Shown here: positions 1 through 5,090 of the stretch, in pieces
How the letters are laid out: each line of letters opens with the position of its first letter
Numbering within the stretch: position 1 is the stretch's first letter
DNA from: an uncultured Flavobacteriia bacterium
Lineage (GTDB): Bacteria; Bacteroidota; Bacteroidia; Flavobacteriales; Flavobacteriaceae
Reading direction: 5' to 3'
Assembly: GCA_946482495.1 (NCBI GenBank)
Contig: CAMLRV010000097.1
Coordinates: 1-7,872 of the forward strand
DNA length: 7,872 bases
Program-made: the position numbers and the translations under genes
Notes under the pieces: model-generated
Databases searched by the model: none
What the model was told of the DNA's origin: nothing
Seen by the model: the letters and a program-made list of their open reading frames with translations, nothing else

Positions 1-262
1 TGATGCTGTAAAATTCTTTCGTAATATGTCCTAAACACTCCGTATGTGTGCCATGAGCATGGGGATTAAAAAATATATTATTAAAATTCGTTGATGATTT
101 TCCTTCCGAAACTTTACCTATCCAATCACCCATTTTCACTGGCGAAATTTCAGGTTGATTTTGATACCATGCAATTGGATTTTGGCCATCAGAAGTAATC
201 GGCAATGAAATATCCATTGGTTTTGTTAAGTCGATTGTATAATTTTCTAGCTTAATTGTCAT
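1..262 (-). CDS. Cyclase-family metal-dependent hydrolase (kynurenine formamidase-like), N-terminal part, truncated by the window edge
   Basis: The minus-strand frame opens with ATG at 260-262 and stays open for 87 codons to the window edge, so only the N-terminus is visible. The N-terminus reads MTIKLENYTIDLTKPMDISL. The diagnostic segment is HAHGTHTECLGH at residues 68-79, which matches the HxGTHxDxPxH metal-binding signature of the cyclase / kynurenine-formamidase-like fold (Glu75 stands where many members have Asp). Such proteins are metal-dependent hydrolases acting on amide or ester bonds; the substrate cannot be told from this fragment. It starts 42 bp after the hemW stop on the same strand, with no terminator-like hairpin between, so co-transcription with hemW is likely. 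The gap holds a short repeat (282-299). Family assignment is fairly secure; a specific formamidase role is not supported. Confidence 0.82.
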   Translation of the reverse strand, partial: MTIKLENYTIDLTKPMDISLPITSDGQNPIAWYQNQPEISPVKMGDWIGKVSEGKSSTNFNNIFFNPHAHGTHTECLGHITKEFYSI

Positions 263-281
263 TTTGCCTTTTGATTTAAAA

Positions 282-299
282 ACTTTGCGAACCTTGCGG
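282..299. repeat. Two imperfect 9-bp units in the hemW/cyclase gap
   Basis: ACTTTGCGA is followed directly by ACCTTGCGG; the two 9-mers agree at 7 of 9 positions. They fill much of the 42-bp gap between the hemW stop and the downstream gene start. From memory, CTTTGCG-type strings of this kind recur between genes in Flavobacterium genomes, but this could not be checked here. Confidence 0.45.
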
Positions 300-304
300 T
301 TAGA

Positions 305-1465
305 CTATTCCAAATTTAATAAAAACAAATCACTCGCAATACCATCGCTCAAAAATTTTCCTTTTCTGGTAGTTTTCAAAACATTATTTTCAATTTCTAA
401 CAAATTATCTGAAATATATTTATCAGCTTGTTTATGTAAATAGGTTGAATATTTAGCTCCGAATTCCGATTTAATTCGCTCAAGCGAAACACCCCAAATG
501 GTTCTCAAACCCGTCATAACATATTCATTATATCGATCGGTTTTCGATAAAATTTCAGCTTCTGAAGGCAATTTATTTTCTTGAATTTCTTTTAAATACA
601 ACGAATTATTTGCAATATTCCAACTTCTCTTTTCACCATCATAACTATGTGCAGATGGACCAATTCCGATGTATTTTTTACCCAACCAATACGCTGTGTT
701 ATTTTTGGAGAAATAGTTCGGTTTTCCAAAATTTGACAATTCATAATGTACAAATCCAGCTTTTTCTAATTCATCAATTAACAATAAAAAATGTTGTTGC
801 GCTAAATCGTCATCTAATTTCGAAATCGTTCCTGTTTTAATCATTTTATCTAGTGCAGTTTTCGGCTCCACCGTTAATGCATAACTAGAAATATGTGGAA
901 TATTAAAACTTAAAGCCGTTTCTATATTTTGCAACCATTTCTTGATGCTCATATTTGGCATTCCGTAAATTAAATCGATGGAAATATTATCGAAATGTTG
1001 TGTCGCGAATTCTAAACATTTTTTGGCTTCCGCCGAATTATGCGCACGATTCATTAGTTCCAAATCGTCTTCAAAAAAAGACTGTACACCAATAGATAAA
1101 CGATTTATTCCAATTAATTTATACTCTTCGAAAATGGTTCTCGACTCCGCTCGAACTGACAAAGTAGTTAAATCATCCGGATTCGCTTCTAAAGTAATTT
1201 CGGGATTTTCGACGACTTGATAATTTTCATAAACTTTATCAATCAAAAATCGTATATCGTGAATCGTTAATATACTCGGTGTTCCACCACCAAAATAAAT
1301 AGTTTCCACAACATCCTCAGTAGATAATTCATTTTTTCGCATTACAAGTTCTTTCGCCAATGCTAAAACCATTTCGTCTTTCTTCTTCATGGAAGTCGAA
1401 AAATGAAAATCGCAGTAATGACAAGCTTGCTTGCAAAAAGGTATATGGATGTAGATGCCGCTCAT
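305..1465 (-). CDS. hemW: Radical SAM heme chaperone HemW
   Basis: A 386-residue protein of HemN/HemW type. HemW binds heme and a 4Fe-4S cluster and is thought to deliver heme to respiratory enzymes; it was long misannotated as oxygen-independent coproporphyrinogen III oxidase. Seen: YIHIPF then the cluster motif C11-x3-C15-x2-C18 followed by DF. HemW has Phe there where true HemN has a fourth Cys, so HemW is preferred. Other radical SAM landmarks are GGGTPS (59-64), EANPDD (93-98), NRLSIGVQSF (121-130) and IDLIYGMP (163-170). A HemN C-terminal domain follows, with HYELSNF and YIGIGPSAHS. Residues 103-110 (SVRAESRT) are extra: the EANP to NR interval is 30 residues here against 22 in E. coli HemW as I remember it. 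They are encoded by a repeat-like 24-bp segment. The ATG at 1463-1465 lies only 3 nt from an inverted repeat, so the native leader appears displaced. Confidence 0.93.
   Translation of the reverse strand: MSGIYIHIPFCKQACHYCDFHFSTSMKKKDEMVLALAKELVMRKNELSTEDVVETIYFGGGTPSILTIHDIRFLIDKVYENYQVVENPEITLEANPDDLTTLSVRAESRTIFEEYKLIGINRLSIGVQSFFEDDLELMNRAHNSAEAKKCLEFATQHFDNISIDLIYGMPNMSIKKWLQNIETALSFNIPHISSYALTVEPKTALDKMIKTGTISKLDDDLAQQHFLLLIDELEKAGFVHYELSNFGKPNYFSKNNTAYWLGKKYIGIGPSAHSYDGEKRSWNIANNSLYLKEIQENKLPSEAEILSKTDRYNEYVMTGLRTIWGVSLERIKSEFGAKYSTYLHKQADKYISDNLLEIENNVLKTTRKGKFLSDGIASDLFLLNLE
1136..1159. repeat. 24-bp palindrome-like repeat inserted in frame in hemW
   Basis: On the plus strand the segment contains TCGA-CTCCGC-TCGA, two TCGA tetramers around a 6-bp loop, with GTTC just before and GAAC at the far side. 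On the coding strand it begins TCAGTTCGAGCGGAGTCGAG and encodes SVRAESRT. It falls exactly where HemW is eight residues longer than expected: removing it joins DLTTL to IFEEYKLIGINR and restores the usual 22-residue spacing. I recall near-identical strings as dispersed intergenic repeats in Flavobacterium genomes. That memory, not a search, is why I call it a mobile or dispersed repeat. Confidence 0.7.
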
Positions 1466-1468
1466 TTT

Positions 1469-1499
1469 TAGTGATCAGTGTTCAGATTTTAGTGGTCAG
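1469..1499. repeat. Left terminal inverted repeat (31 bp) of the four-helix-bundle cassette
   Basis: Starts TAGTGATCAGTGTTCAG. It pairs with the reverse complement of 1929-1959 at 28 of 31 positions; the three mismatches are single bases and similarity ends abruptly after 1499. On the minus strand it parses into 7-bp units: TGACCAC, TAAAATC, TGAACAC, TGATCAC. It begins 3 nt upstream of the hemW start codon, so any native hemW leader or promoter has been replaced or pushed away. Confidence 0.85.
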
Positions 1500-1522
1500 T
1501 TGGGTGGTTTTTAAATTAAAAC

Positions 1523-1890
1523 CTATTTTTTGACTCCAAATTTTTCAGGATTCAAAATCATAAAGTTTATTAGTTTACCTATTTCATTACTTTTAGAAAG
1601 CAAACTATTATATTCTTGTTCTGAAATATATTCACATTGGAAAGAAAATTCTAACCAACCTTGAGTTCAGAATTTTCAGCATCAGAATCAGTTAATTTAC
1701 TATGAAAATGCTTTGGATATTCCCTTTTCCTATAAGCTTCAGCAATTGTAATTGGAACACTTCTAGAACTTCTCCTAATTTGATCGGTTAAGGAATACAT
1801 TTCCTCTTTTGGAAACTTTTTTGATGTTGAAAATATCTCCATTGCTAATGAAAATGCTTTTTGATAGGCGAATAAATCTTGGAACTTCAT
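1523..1890 (-). pseudogene. Four-helix-bundle (23S rRNA intervening-sequence, S23-type) protein, frameshifted
   Basis: From ATG at 1888-1890 the protein starts MKFQDLFAYQKAFSLAMEIF. It shows family hallmarks LTDQIRRSSRSV (residues 34-45), IAEAYRKR and SKLTDSDAENSE (residues 64-75), then breaks to LKVG and a TAG at 1651-1653 after 79 residues. The family normally continues NSETQxW. Adding one base at about 1665/1666 (GAACTCAAGG read as GAAACTCAAGG) restores ETQGWLEFSFQCEYIS and runs on to NPEKFGVKK and a TAG at 1523-1525. That gives about 122 residues, a normal family length. So a single-base deletion, or a sequencing error, has split the gene. The intact protein would be a small helical bundle related to the Avd accessory protein of diversity-generating retroelements; its role here is unknown. 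No reverse transcriptase is nearby. Confidence 0.85.
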
Positions 1891-1928
1891 ATAAACTAAA
1901 TTTTATTTTCAAATACTAAATGCACAGT

Positions 1929-1959
1929 CTGAACACTAAAAACTGAACACTGAACACTA
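1929..1959. repeat. Right terminal inverted repeat (31 bp) of the four-helix-bundle cassette
   Basis: Begins CTGAACACTAAAAACTGAAC and parses as C then TGAACAC, TAAAAAC, TGAACAC, TGAACAC, TA, a 7-bp periodic array. It is the reverse complement of 1469-1499 with three mismatches. Its last three bases (1957-1959) read TAG on the minus strand and are the stop codon of ruvC. Confidence 0.85.
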
Positions 1960-2511
1960 CTTCTTAATTCTAGATTCATTCTGTTTCACAAAAGCGTCCC
2001 AACCAGAATAACTAGTTGTTCCTACAACTTTTCCAGTATTGAAGAAATGACAAACCGCAGCCGCTAAACCATCTGTAGAATCAAGGTTTTTAGGTAACGT
2101 TTTTAGTCCTAATAATTGTTGTAACATTTTGGCAACTTGCTCTTTACTAGCGTTTCCGTTTCCAGTAATTGCCATTTTTATTTTCTTCGGTTCATATTCC
2201 GTGATAGGAATATCTCGAGACAAACCTGCCGCCATAGCTACACCTTGTGCTCTTCCTAACTTCAACATTGATTGCACGTTTTTACCAAAAAAAGGAGCTT
2301 CAATGGCAATTTCATCTGGATGATACGTATCGATTAATTCAATGGTTCTTTCGAAAATGCGACGTAATTTCATGTAATGATCATCCATTTTATTCAGTTG
2401 CAATTCATTTAACTGAATAAACTCCATTTTTTTATTCACCACACGAATCAGTCCGAAACCCATAATAGTGGTTCCAGGATCGATGCCAAGTATAATACGT
2501 TCGTTAGCCAA
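1957..2511 (-). CDS. ruvC: Crossover junction endodeoxyribonuclease RuvC
   Basis: RuvC cuts Holliday junctions with RuvAB during recombination and repair, as a homodimer with two metal ions. Numbering from the TTG at 2509-2511 (184 residues): ILGIDPGTT carries catalytic Asp11, IAIEAPFFGKNV carries Glu71, and NLDSTDGLAAAVCHF carries Asp144 and Asp147, so the acidic set is complete. The conserved block SMLKLGRAQGVAMAAGLSR is intact. No ATG lies near the family start. A TTG at 2539-2541 would add KSFCKEKKI-type residues not expected in RuvC and would overlap the divergent gene, so I prefer the TTG giving MANERIILGIDPG. A promoter-like pair at 2543-2576 agrees with the shorter form. The stop codon lies inside the cassette's inverted repeat. 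The C-terminal WDAFVKQNESRIKK looks complete. Confidence 0.93.
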   Translation of the reverse strand: MANERIILGIDPGTTIMGFGLIRVVNKKMEFIQLNELQLNKMDDHYMKLRRIFERTIELIDTYHPDEIAIEAPFFGKNVQSMLKLGRAQGVAMAAGLSRDIPITEYEPKKIKMAITGNGNASKEQVAKMLQQLLGLKTLPKNLDSTDGLAAAVCHFFNTGKVVGTTSYSGWDAFVKQNESRIKK

Positions 2512-2531
2512 AATTTTCTTTTCTTTGCAAA

Positions 2532-3461
2532 ATGATTTCAAACAAAACTAAACAATATCTCACACTTTTAATCAAACTTATAGTTGTTTTTGGTGCATTT
2601 TATTTTATTTACGACAAATTAGCACACGATGAAAAACTTAGTTGGAAGCAATTTTCGGGTATTTTACAGCACAAATTTACTTTAGCTTGGATTCTTTTCA
2701 TGTTATGTTTTAGCGTTTTGAATCGTTATTTAGAAATTTTAAAATGGAAAAATTTAGTTTCTGTTTTGGAAAAAATCTCATTATTTACAGCTTCTAAACA
2801 AGTACTATCCGGACTAACTGCTGGATTATTTACTCCAAACGGAATAGGTGAATACGCAGGAAAAGCATTGTATTTTCCTAAAAAAGACACGAAACGCGTT
2901 TTGTTTTTGAACCTAATTTGTAACGGAATTCAAATGATTTTAACTGTAACATTTGGATTAATTGGATTATTATATTTGGGCTACACCTTATACTTCTTTA
3001 GCATTTTAGGTTTTGGAATTTTAGTATTGATTTTTCTTTTCTTAACCAAGAATACTACAATTAAAGGTTATTCGATTAATTTATTTCTAGAAAAAATTAA
3101 GGAAATTCCAAAAAAAATTCATCAAAAAAATACTTTATTAGCGATTGCCAGATATCTGACTTTTTCACATCAATATTATTTTTTGTTTCTTTTATTTGGT
3201 GTGGAAACCGATTATTTTACTTTGATGGCAACCATAACTACCGTATATTTTATTGCGAGTTCATTACCCTCATTTCAGTTTTTAGATTTTGTGGTAAAAG
3301 GTGGCGTGGCCATTTGGTTTTTCGACAAATTAAACATCGACGAATACATTGTATTATTTATTAGTACTTTTATGTGGTTACTAAACGTAGTTTTACCCGT
3401 AATTATTGGAAGTTATTTTGTATTAATTTTCAAAACTGAAAAATCGATAAGCAAACTATGA
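2532..3461 (+). CDS. Flippase-like / LPG-synthase transmembrane-domain family membrane protein
   Basis: A 309-residue, strongly hydrophobic protein resembling the UPF0104 / lysylphosphatidylglycerol-synthase transmembrane domain (the flippase half of MprF-like proteins, without the aminoacyl-transferase half). Likely membrane segments lie near residues 9-27, 47-65, 128-150, 153-172, 205-222, 229-247 and 271-300. The family's re-entrant motif is visible as GLFTPNGIGEYAGKAL (98-113), and a second conserved patch, SLPSFQFLDFVVKGGVA, at 244-260. Such proteins are thought to move or bind lipid-linked substrates in the inner membrane; the substrate here is unknown. It overlaps the downstream glycosyltransferase by 4 bp (ATGA at 3458-3461), so translation is probably coupled and the two likely share a pathway. 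Only 20 bp separate its start from the ruvC start, so its promoter must lie inside ruvC; I found no clear TAnnTTTG box there. Confidence 0.82.
   Translation: MISNKTKQYLTLLIKLIVVFGAFYFIYDKLAHDEKLSWKQFSGILQHKFTLAWILFMLCFSVLNRYLEILKWKNLVSVLEKISLFTASKQVLSGLTAGLFTPNGIGEYAGKALYFPKKDTKRVLFLNLICNGIQMILTVTFGLIGLLYLGYTLYFFSILGFGILVLIFLFLTKNTTIKGYSINLFLEKIKEIPKKIHQKNTLLAIARYLTFSHQYYFLFLLFGVETDYFTLMATITTVYFIASSLPSFQFLDFVVKGGVAIWFFDKLNIDEYIVLFISTFMWLLNVVLPVIIGSYFVLIFKTEKSISKL
2543..2576 (-). promoter_or_regulatory. Candidate Bacteroidota-type promoter for ruvC
   Basis: On the minus strand TAGTTTTG (2550 down to 2543) fits the -7 consensus TAnnTTTG, and TTTG (2576 down to 2573) lies upstream with 22 nt between TTG and the -7 box, inside the 17-23 range reported for Flavobacterium. 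It sits within the first codons of the divergent flippase-like gene. Transcription would start near 2537, giving a short leader before the TTG start at 2511 and excluding the TTG at 2541. Confidence 0.4.
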
Positions 3462-4552
3462 TTTTATTTGTCATTTTACTATTCTGTTATGCTGCGTTGA
3501 TTACTCAATTAGCTTTTGGCATTGTTAAAGTAAATAAACAAAACACCATTCATTTATCAGAACCCAAAACAAGTTTTTCAATTATTGTTCCGTTTCGAAA
3601 CGAAGCTAAAAATTTACCGATTCTTTTAGAATCCATTGAAAAATTAAATTATCCAATTGAACTTTTTGAAGTGATTTTGGTCGATGATGAATCGGAGGAA
3701 AAATACGATTTACGAAGTACGATTTACGATTTTAAAATTATTCCCAACCAAAGAAAAAGTAATTCTCCGAAAAAAGATGCGATTGAAATCGCGATAGAAA
3801 TAGCAAAATATAATTGGATCGTTACGACTGATGCGGATTGTGAAGTGCCAGAAAATTGGTTACAGATTTTTGATACGAAAATTCAAGAAGAAGACATCAA
3901 AATGTGTGTCGGTTCAGTGGGTTATGCAACTGAAAAAGGATTTTTACACGATTTTCAACATAATGATTTTTTAAGTTTACAAGGTGTGACCGCTGGAAGT
4001 TTCGGAATTGAGAAACCTTTTATGTGTAATGGTGCGAATTTCGCTTATGAGACTGCTTTTTTTAAAGCATTAAATGGTTTTGATGGCAACAATAATTTGG
4101 CTAGTGGCGATGATGTTTTCTTATTGCAAAAAGCCTTAAAAACAGCTCCAGAAAAAATTGCTTATTTAGGTAACTTAAATATTGTTTTTACAAAAAGTTG
4201 CACAACATGGAAAGCCTTAATTCATCAAAGAGTACGATGGGCGAGTAAAACCTCAGCATATTCTAATTGGTATCCGAAAATTTTAGGAATTATTGTTTTC
4301 ATGACGAATTTAAGTGTGTTAGCTGCATTGTTTTTCCCTTTTTATGAATTCAATTTATGGCAATTGACTGCTTATTTTTTCGTAATGAAATTTGGAATGG
4401 ATTGGATGTTCTTGAAGTTTAGTTCGGCGTATTTTAAAATCCCGTTTCAGAACTTTTGGGGTAGTTTTCTAGTCTATCCTTTCTTTACAATTTTGGTTGT
4501 TGGAAAAGCATTGTTCGGAAAATTTGAATGGAAAGAAAGACAATTAAAGTAA
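3458..4552 (+). CDS. Membrane-bound family 2 glycosyltransferase
   Basis: A 364-residue inverting GT-A glycosyltransferase anchored in the inner membrane: one N-terminal membrane segment (about residues 2-20), a cytoplasmic catalytic domain, and C-terminal segments (about 275-297, 302-318 and 335-352). Seen motifs: SIIVPFRNEAKN (41-52), VILVDDES (72-79) for nucleotide binding, TTDADCEVP (123-131, the DxD metal site), GDD (217-219, likely containing the catalytic base), and QRVRW (257-261), the QxxRW signature of processive synthases of the cellulose/hyaluronan type. The sugar and acceptor cannot be read from sequence. It is translationally coupled to the flippase-like gene. Residues 83-92 (YDLRSTIYDF), between VDDES and the conserved FKIIPNQRKSNSPKKDAI, are encoded by a heptamer repeat rather than ordinary family sequence. 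All catalytic motifs are intact, so the enzyme is probably active. Confidence 0.9.
   Translation: MILFVILLFCYAALITQLAFGIVKVNKQNTIHLSEPKTSFSIIVPFRNEAKNLPILLESIEKLNYPIELFEVILVDDESEEKYDLRSTIYDFKIIPNQRKSNSPKKDAIEIAIEIAKYNWIVTTDADCEVPENWLQIFDTKIQEEDIKMCVGSVGYATEKGFLHDFQHNDFLSLQGVTAGSFGIEKPFMCNGANFAYETAFFKALNGFDGNNNLASGDDVFLLQKALKTAPEKIAYLGNLNIVFTKSCTTWKALIHQRVRWASKTSAYSNWYPKILGIIVFMTNLSVLAALFFPFYEFNLWQLTAYFFVMKFGMDWMFLKFSSAYFKIPFQNFWGSFLVYPFFTILVVGKALFGKFEWKERQLK
3705..3732. repeat. Four 7-bp units (ACGATTT-like) in frame within the glycosyltransferase
   Basis: The segment reads ACGATTT, ACGAAGT, ACGATTT, ACGATTT in tandem; equivalently, an 11-bp direct repeat ACGATTTACGA occurs twice 3 bp apart (3705-3715 and 3719-3729). 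It encodes most of YDLRSTIYDF. I recall ACGATTTACGA strings as common dispersed repeats in Bacteroidota genomes; this was not searched. Confidence 0.75.
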
Positions 4553-4574
4553 GAGCTAAGTAAAAAGATAAAAG
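4547..4574. repeat. Possible degenerate heptamer array over the glycosyltransferase stop codon
   Basis: AAGTAAG, AGCTAAG, TAAAAAG and ATAAAAG follow each other, each 7 bp and ending in AAG. The array covers the last codons and TAA stop (4550-4552) of the glycosyltransferase and most of the 28-bp gap to the convergent lipoprotein gene. The sequence is purine-rich and degenerate, so chance is a real alternative. Confidence 0.3.
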
Positions 4575-4580
4575 CCCTTC

Positions 4581-5051
4581 TTATTTCTTCAAAACTACAG
4601 GTAATTGAAATTCCGTTTTCACCGGAACGCCTCTTTTTATAGCAGGATGAATTTTAGGAAAATCGGTTAATCGCAATTGAAAAATACTATCTAATTGCGG
4701 TTTATTATATTCGATTGAATCCGAAATTATCGGTTCGAAATCCAACTTAGAATTAGACGAAATAATTACTTTCACTTGAATGGTATCTAATTGTGGAAAT
4801 AATTTAGCAATGCTATCATCTTTCAATTTAGAATGCAATTGTGAAGAAAGTGTTTCATAAAAACAAATTTGCTGACTTTCTTTATCTGAAAGTGAATCAC
4901 ATTCCGAAAAAGAAGGAAATTCGTCTACTTGCGCCCAATTGATTTTTTTGAGTTCTTGTTCTAACAAATCCTTTTCATCGGGCACTTTCTTATCGAAAAA
5001 CTGGCACGATTGTAGCGATAATATTAGGAATAAAGCAAATACTTTGTTCAT
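4581..5051 (-). CDS. Predicted lipoprotein with TonB C-terminal-like tail
   Basis: A 156-residue protein beginning MNKVFALFLILSLQSC, a short signal peptide with a lipobox (LQSC), so Cys16 is the probable lipidated residue. The mature start CQFFDKK lacks a clear surface-export signal, so the periplasmic face of a membrane is as likely as the cell surface. The middle is hydrophilic, with two further cysteines (Cys51 and Cys63) that could form a disulfide. The end, DFPKIHPAIKRGVPVKTEFQ then LPVVLKK, resembles the last strands of the TonB C-terminal domain, with a paired proline / glycine pattern (PAIKRGVPV) and a terminal LPV segment. No transmembrane energy-transducing anchor is present, so it is not a classical TonB. 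Function is unknown. It converges on the glycosyltransferase and diverges from the DUF456 gene. Confidence 0.75.
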   Translation of the reverse strand: MNKVFALFLILSLQSCQFFDKKVPDEKDLLEQELKKINWAQVDEFPSFSECDSLSDKESQQICFYETLSSQLHSKLKDDSIAKLFPQLDTIQVKVIISSNSKLDFEPIISDSIEYNKPQLDSIFQLRLTDFPKIHPAIKRGVPVKTEFQLPVVLKK

Positions 5052-5075
5052 TTATTTTTTTATACTTTTAGATTT

Positions 5076-5083
5076 CAAAAATA
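5076..5083 (-). promoter_or_regulatory. Possible -7 promoter element for the lipoprotein gene
   Basis: The minus strand reads TATTTTTG here, a match to TAnnTTTG, 25 bp upstream of the lipoprotein start at 5051 in the 39-bp divergent gap. No TTG is seen 17-23 nt further upstream, so the call is weak. I saw no comparable element on the plus strand for the DUF456 gene. Confidence 0.25.
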
Positions 5084-5090
5084 CACTTTT

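Larger units (their letters stand above)
1469..1959 (-). mobile_element. Small repeat-bounded cassette carrying an S23-type four-helix-bundle gene
   Basis: A 491-bp unit: 31-bp imperfect terminal inverted repeats enclosing a single minus-strand gene for a four-helix-bundle protein (1523-1890), with 429 bp between the repeats. It fills the whole gap between ruvC and hemW; its right edge is the ruvC stop codon and its left edge is 3 nt from the hemW start. There is no recognisable transposase, and no target-site duplication is evident in the flanks. Proteins of this family are known from intervening sequences in 23S rRNA genes (for example Leptospira and Coxiella), where inverted ends form a hairpin cut out by RNase III. 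The resemblance in architecture is clear; that this unit is itself mobile is my inference. Confidence 0.6.

Noticed and set aside
610..1220. Plus-strand open frames at 610-840 and 978-1220
   Set aside because: They lie antisense within hemW, whose minus-strand protein is full length with all motifs, and their translations resemble no protein family.
305..1465. hemW as oxygen-independent coproporphyrinogen III oxidase (HemN)
   Set aside because: The cluster motif is followed by DF rather than the fourth cysteine of HemN, and the length of 386 residues is that of HemW, shorter than HemN.
1506..1523. Near-palindrome GGTTTTTAAATTAAAACC as a terminator of the four-helix-bundle gene
   Set aside because: The stem is only about 6 bp, AT-rich, and no T-run follows in the direction of transcription; there is also no plus-strand gene for it to end.
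1469..1959. Diversity-generating retroelement, because the small protein is Avd-like
   Set aside because: No reverse transcriptase, template repeat or variable repeat is present; only the S23/Avd-type fold is shared.
2129..2323. Plus-strand open frame antisense to ruvC
   Set aside because: Its translation mirrors conserved ruvC codons and shows no domain; ruvC on the other strand is clearly coding.
2512..2541. Longer ruvC starting at the TTG at 2539-2541
   Set aside because: It adds ten residues not typical of RuvC, overlaps the divergent gene start, and lies at or before the likely transcription start.
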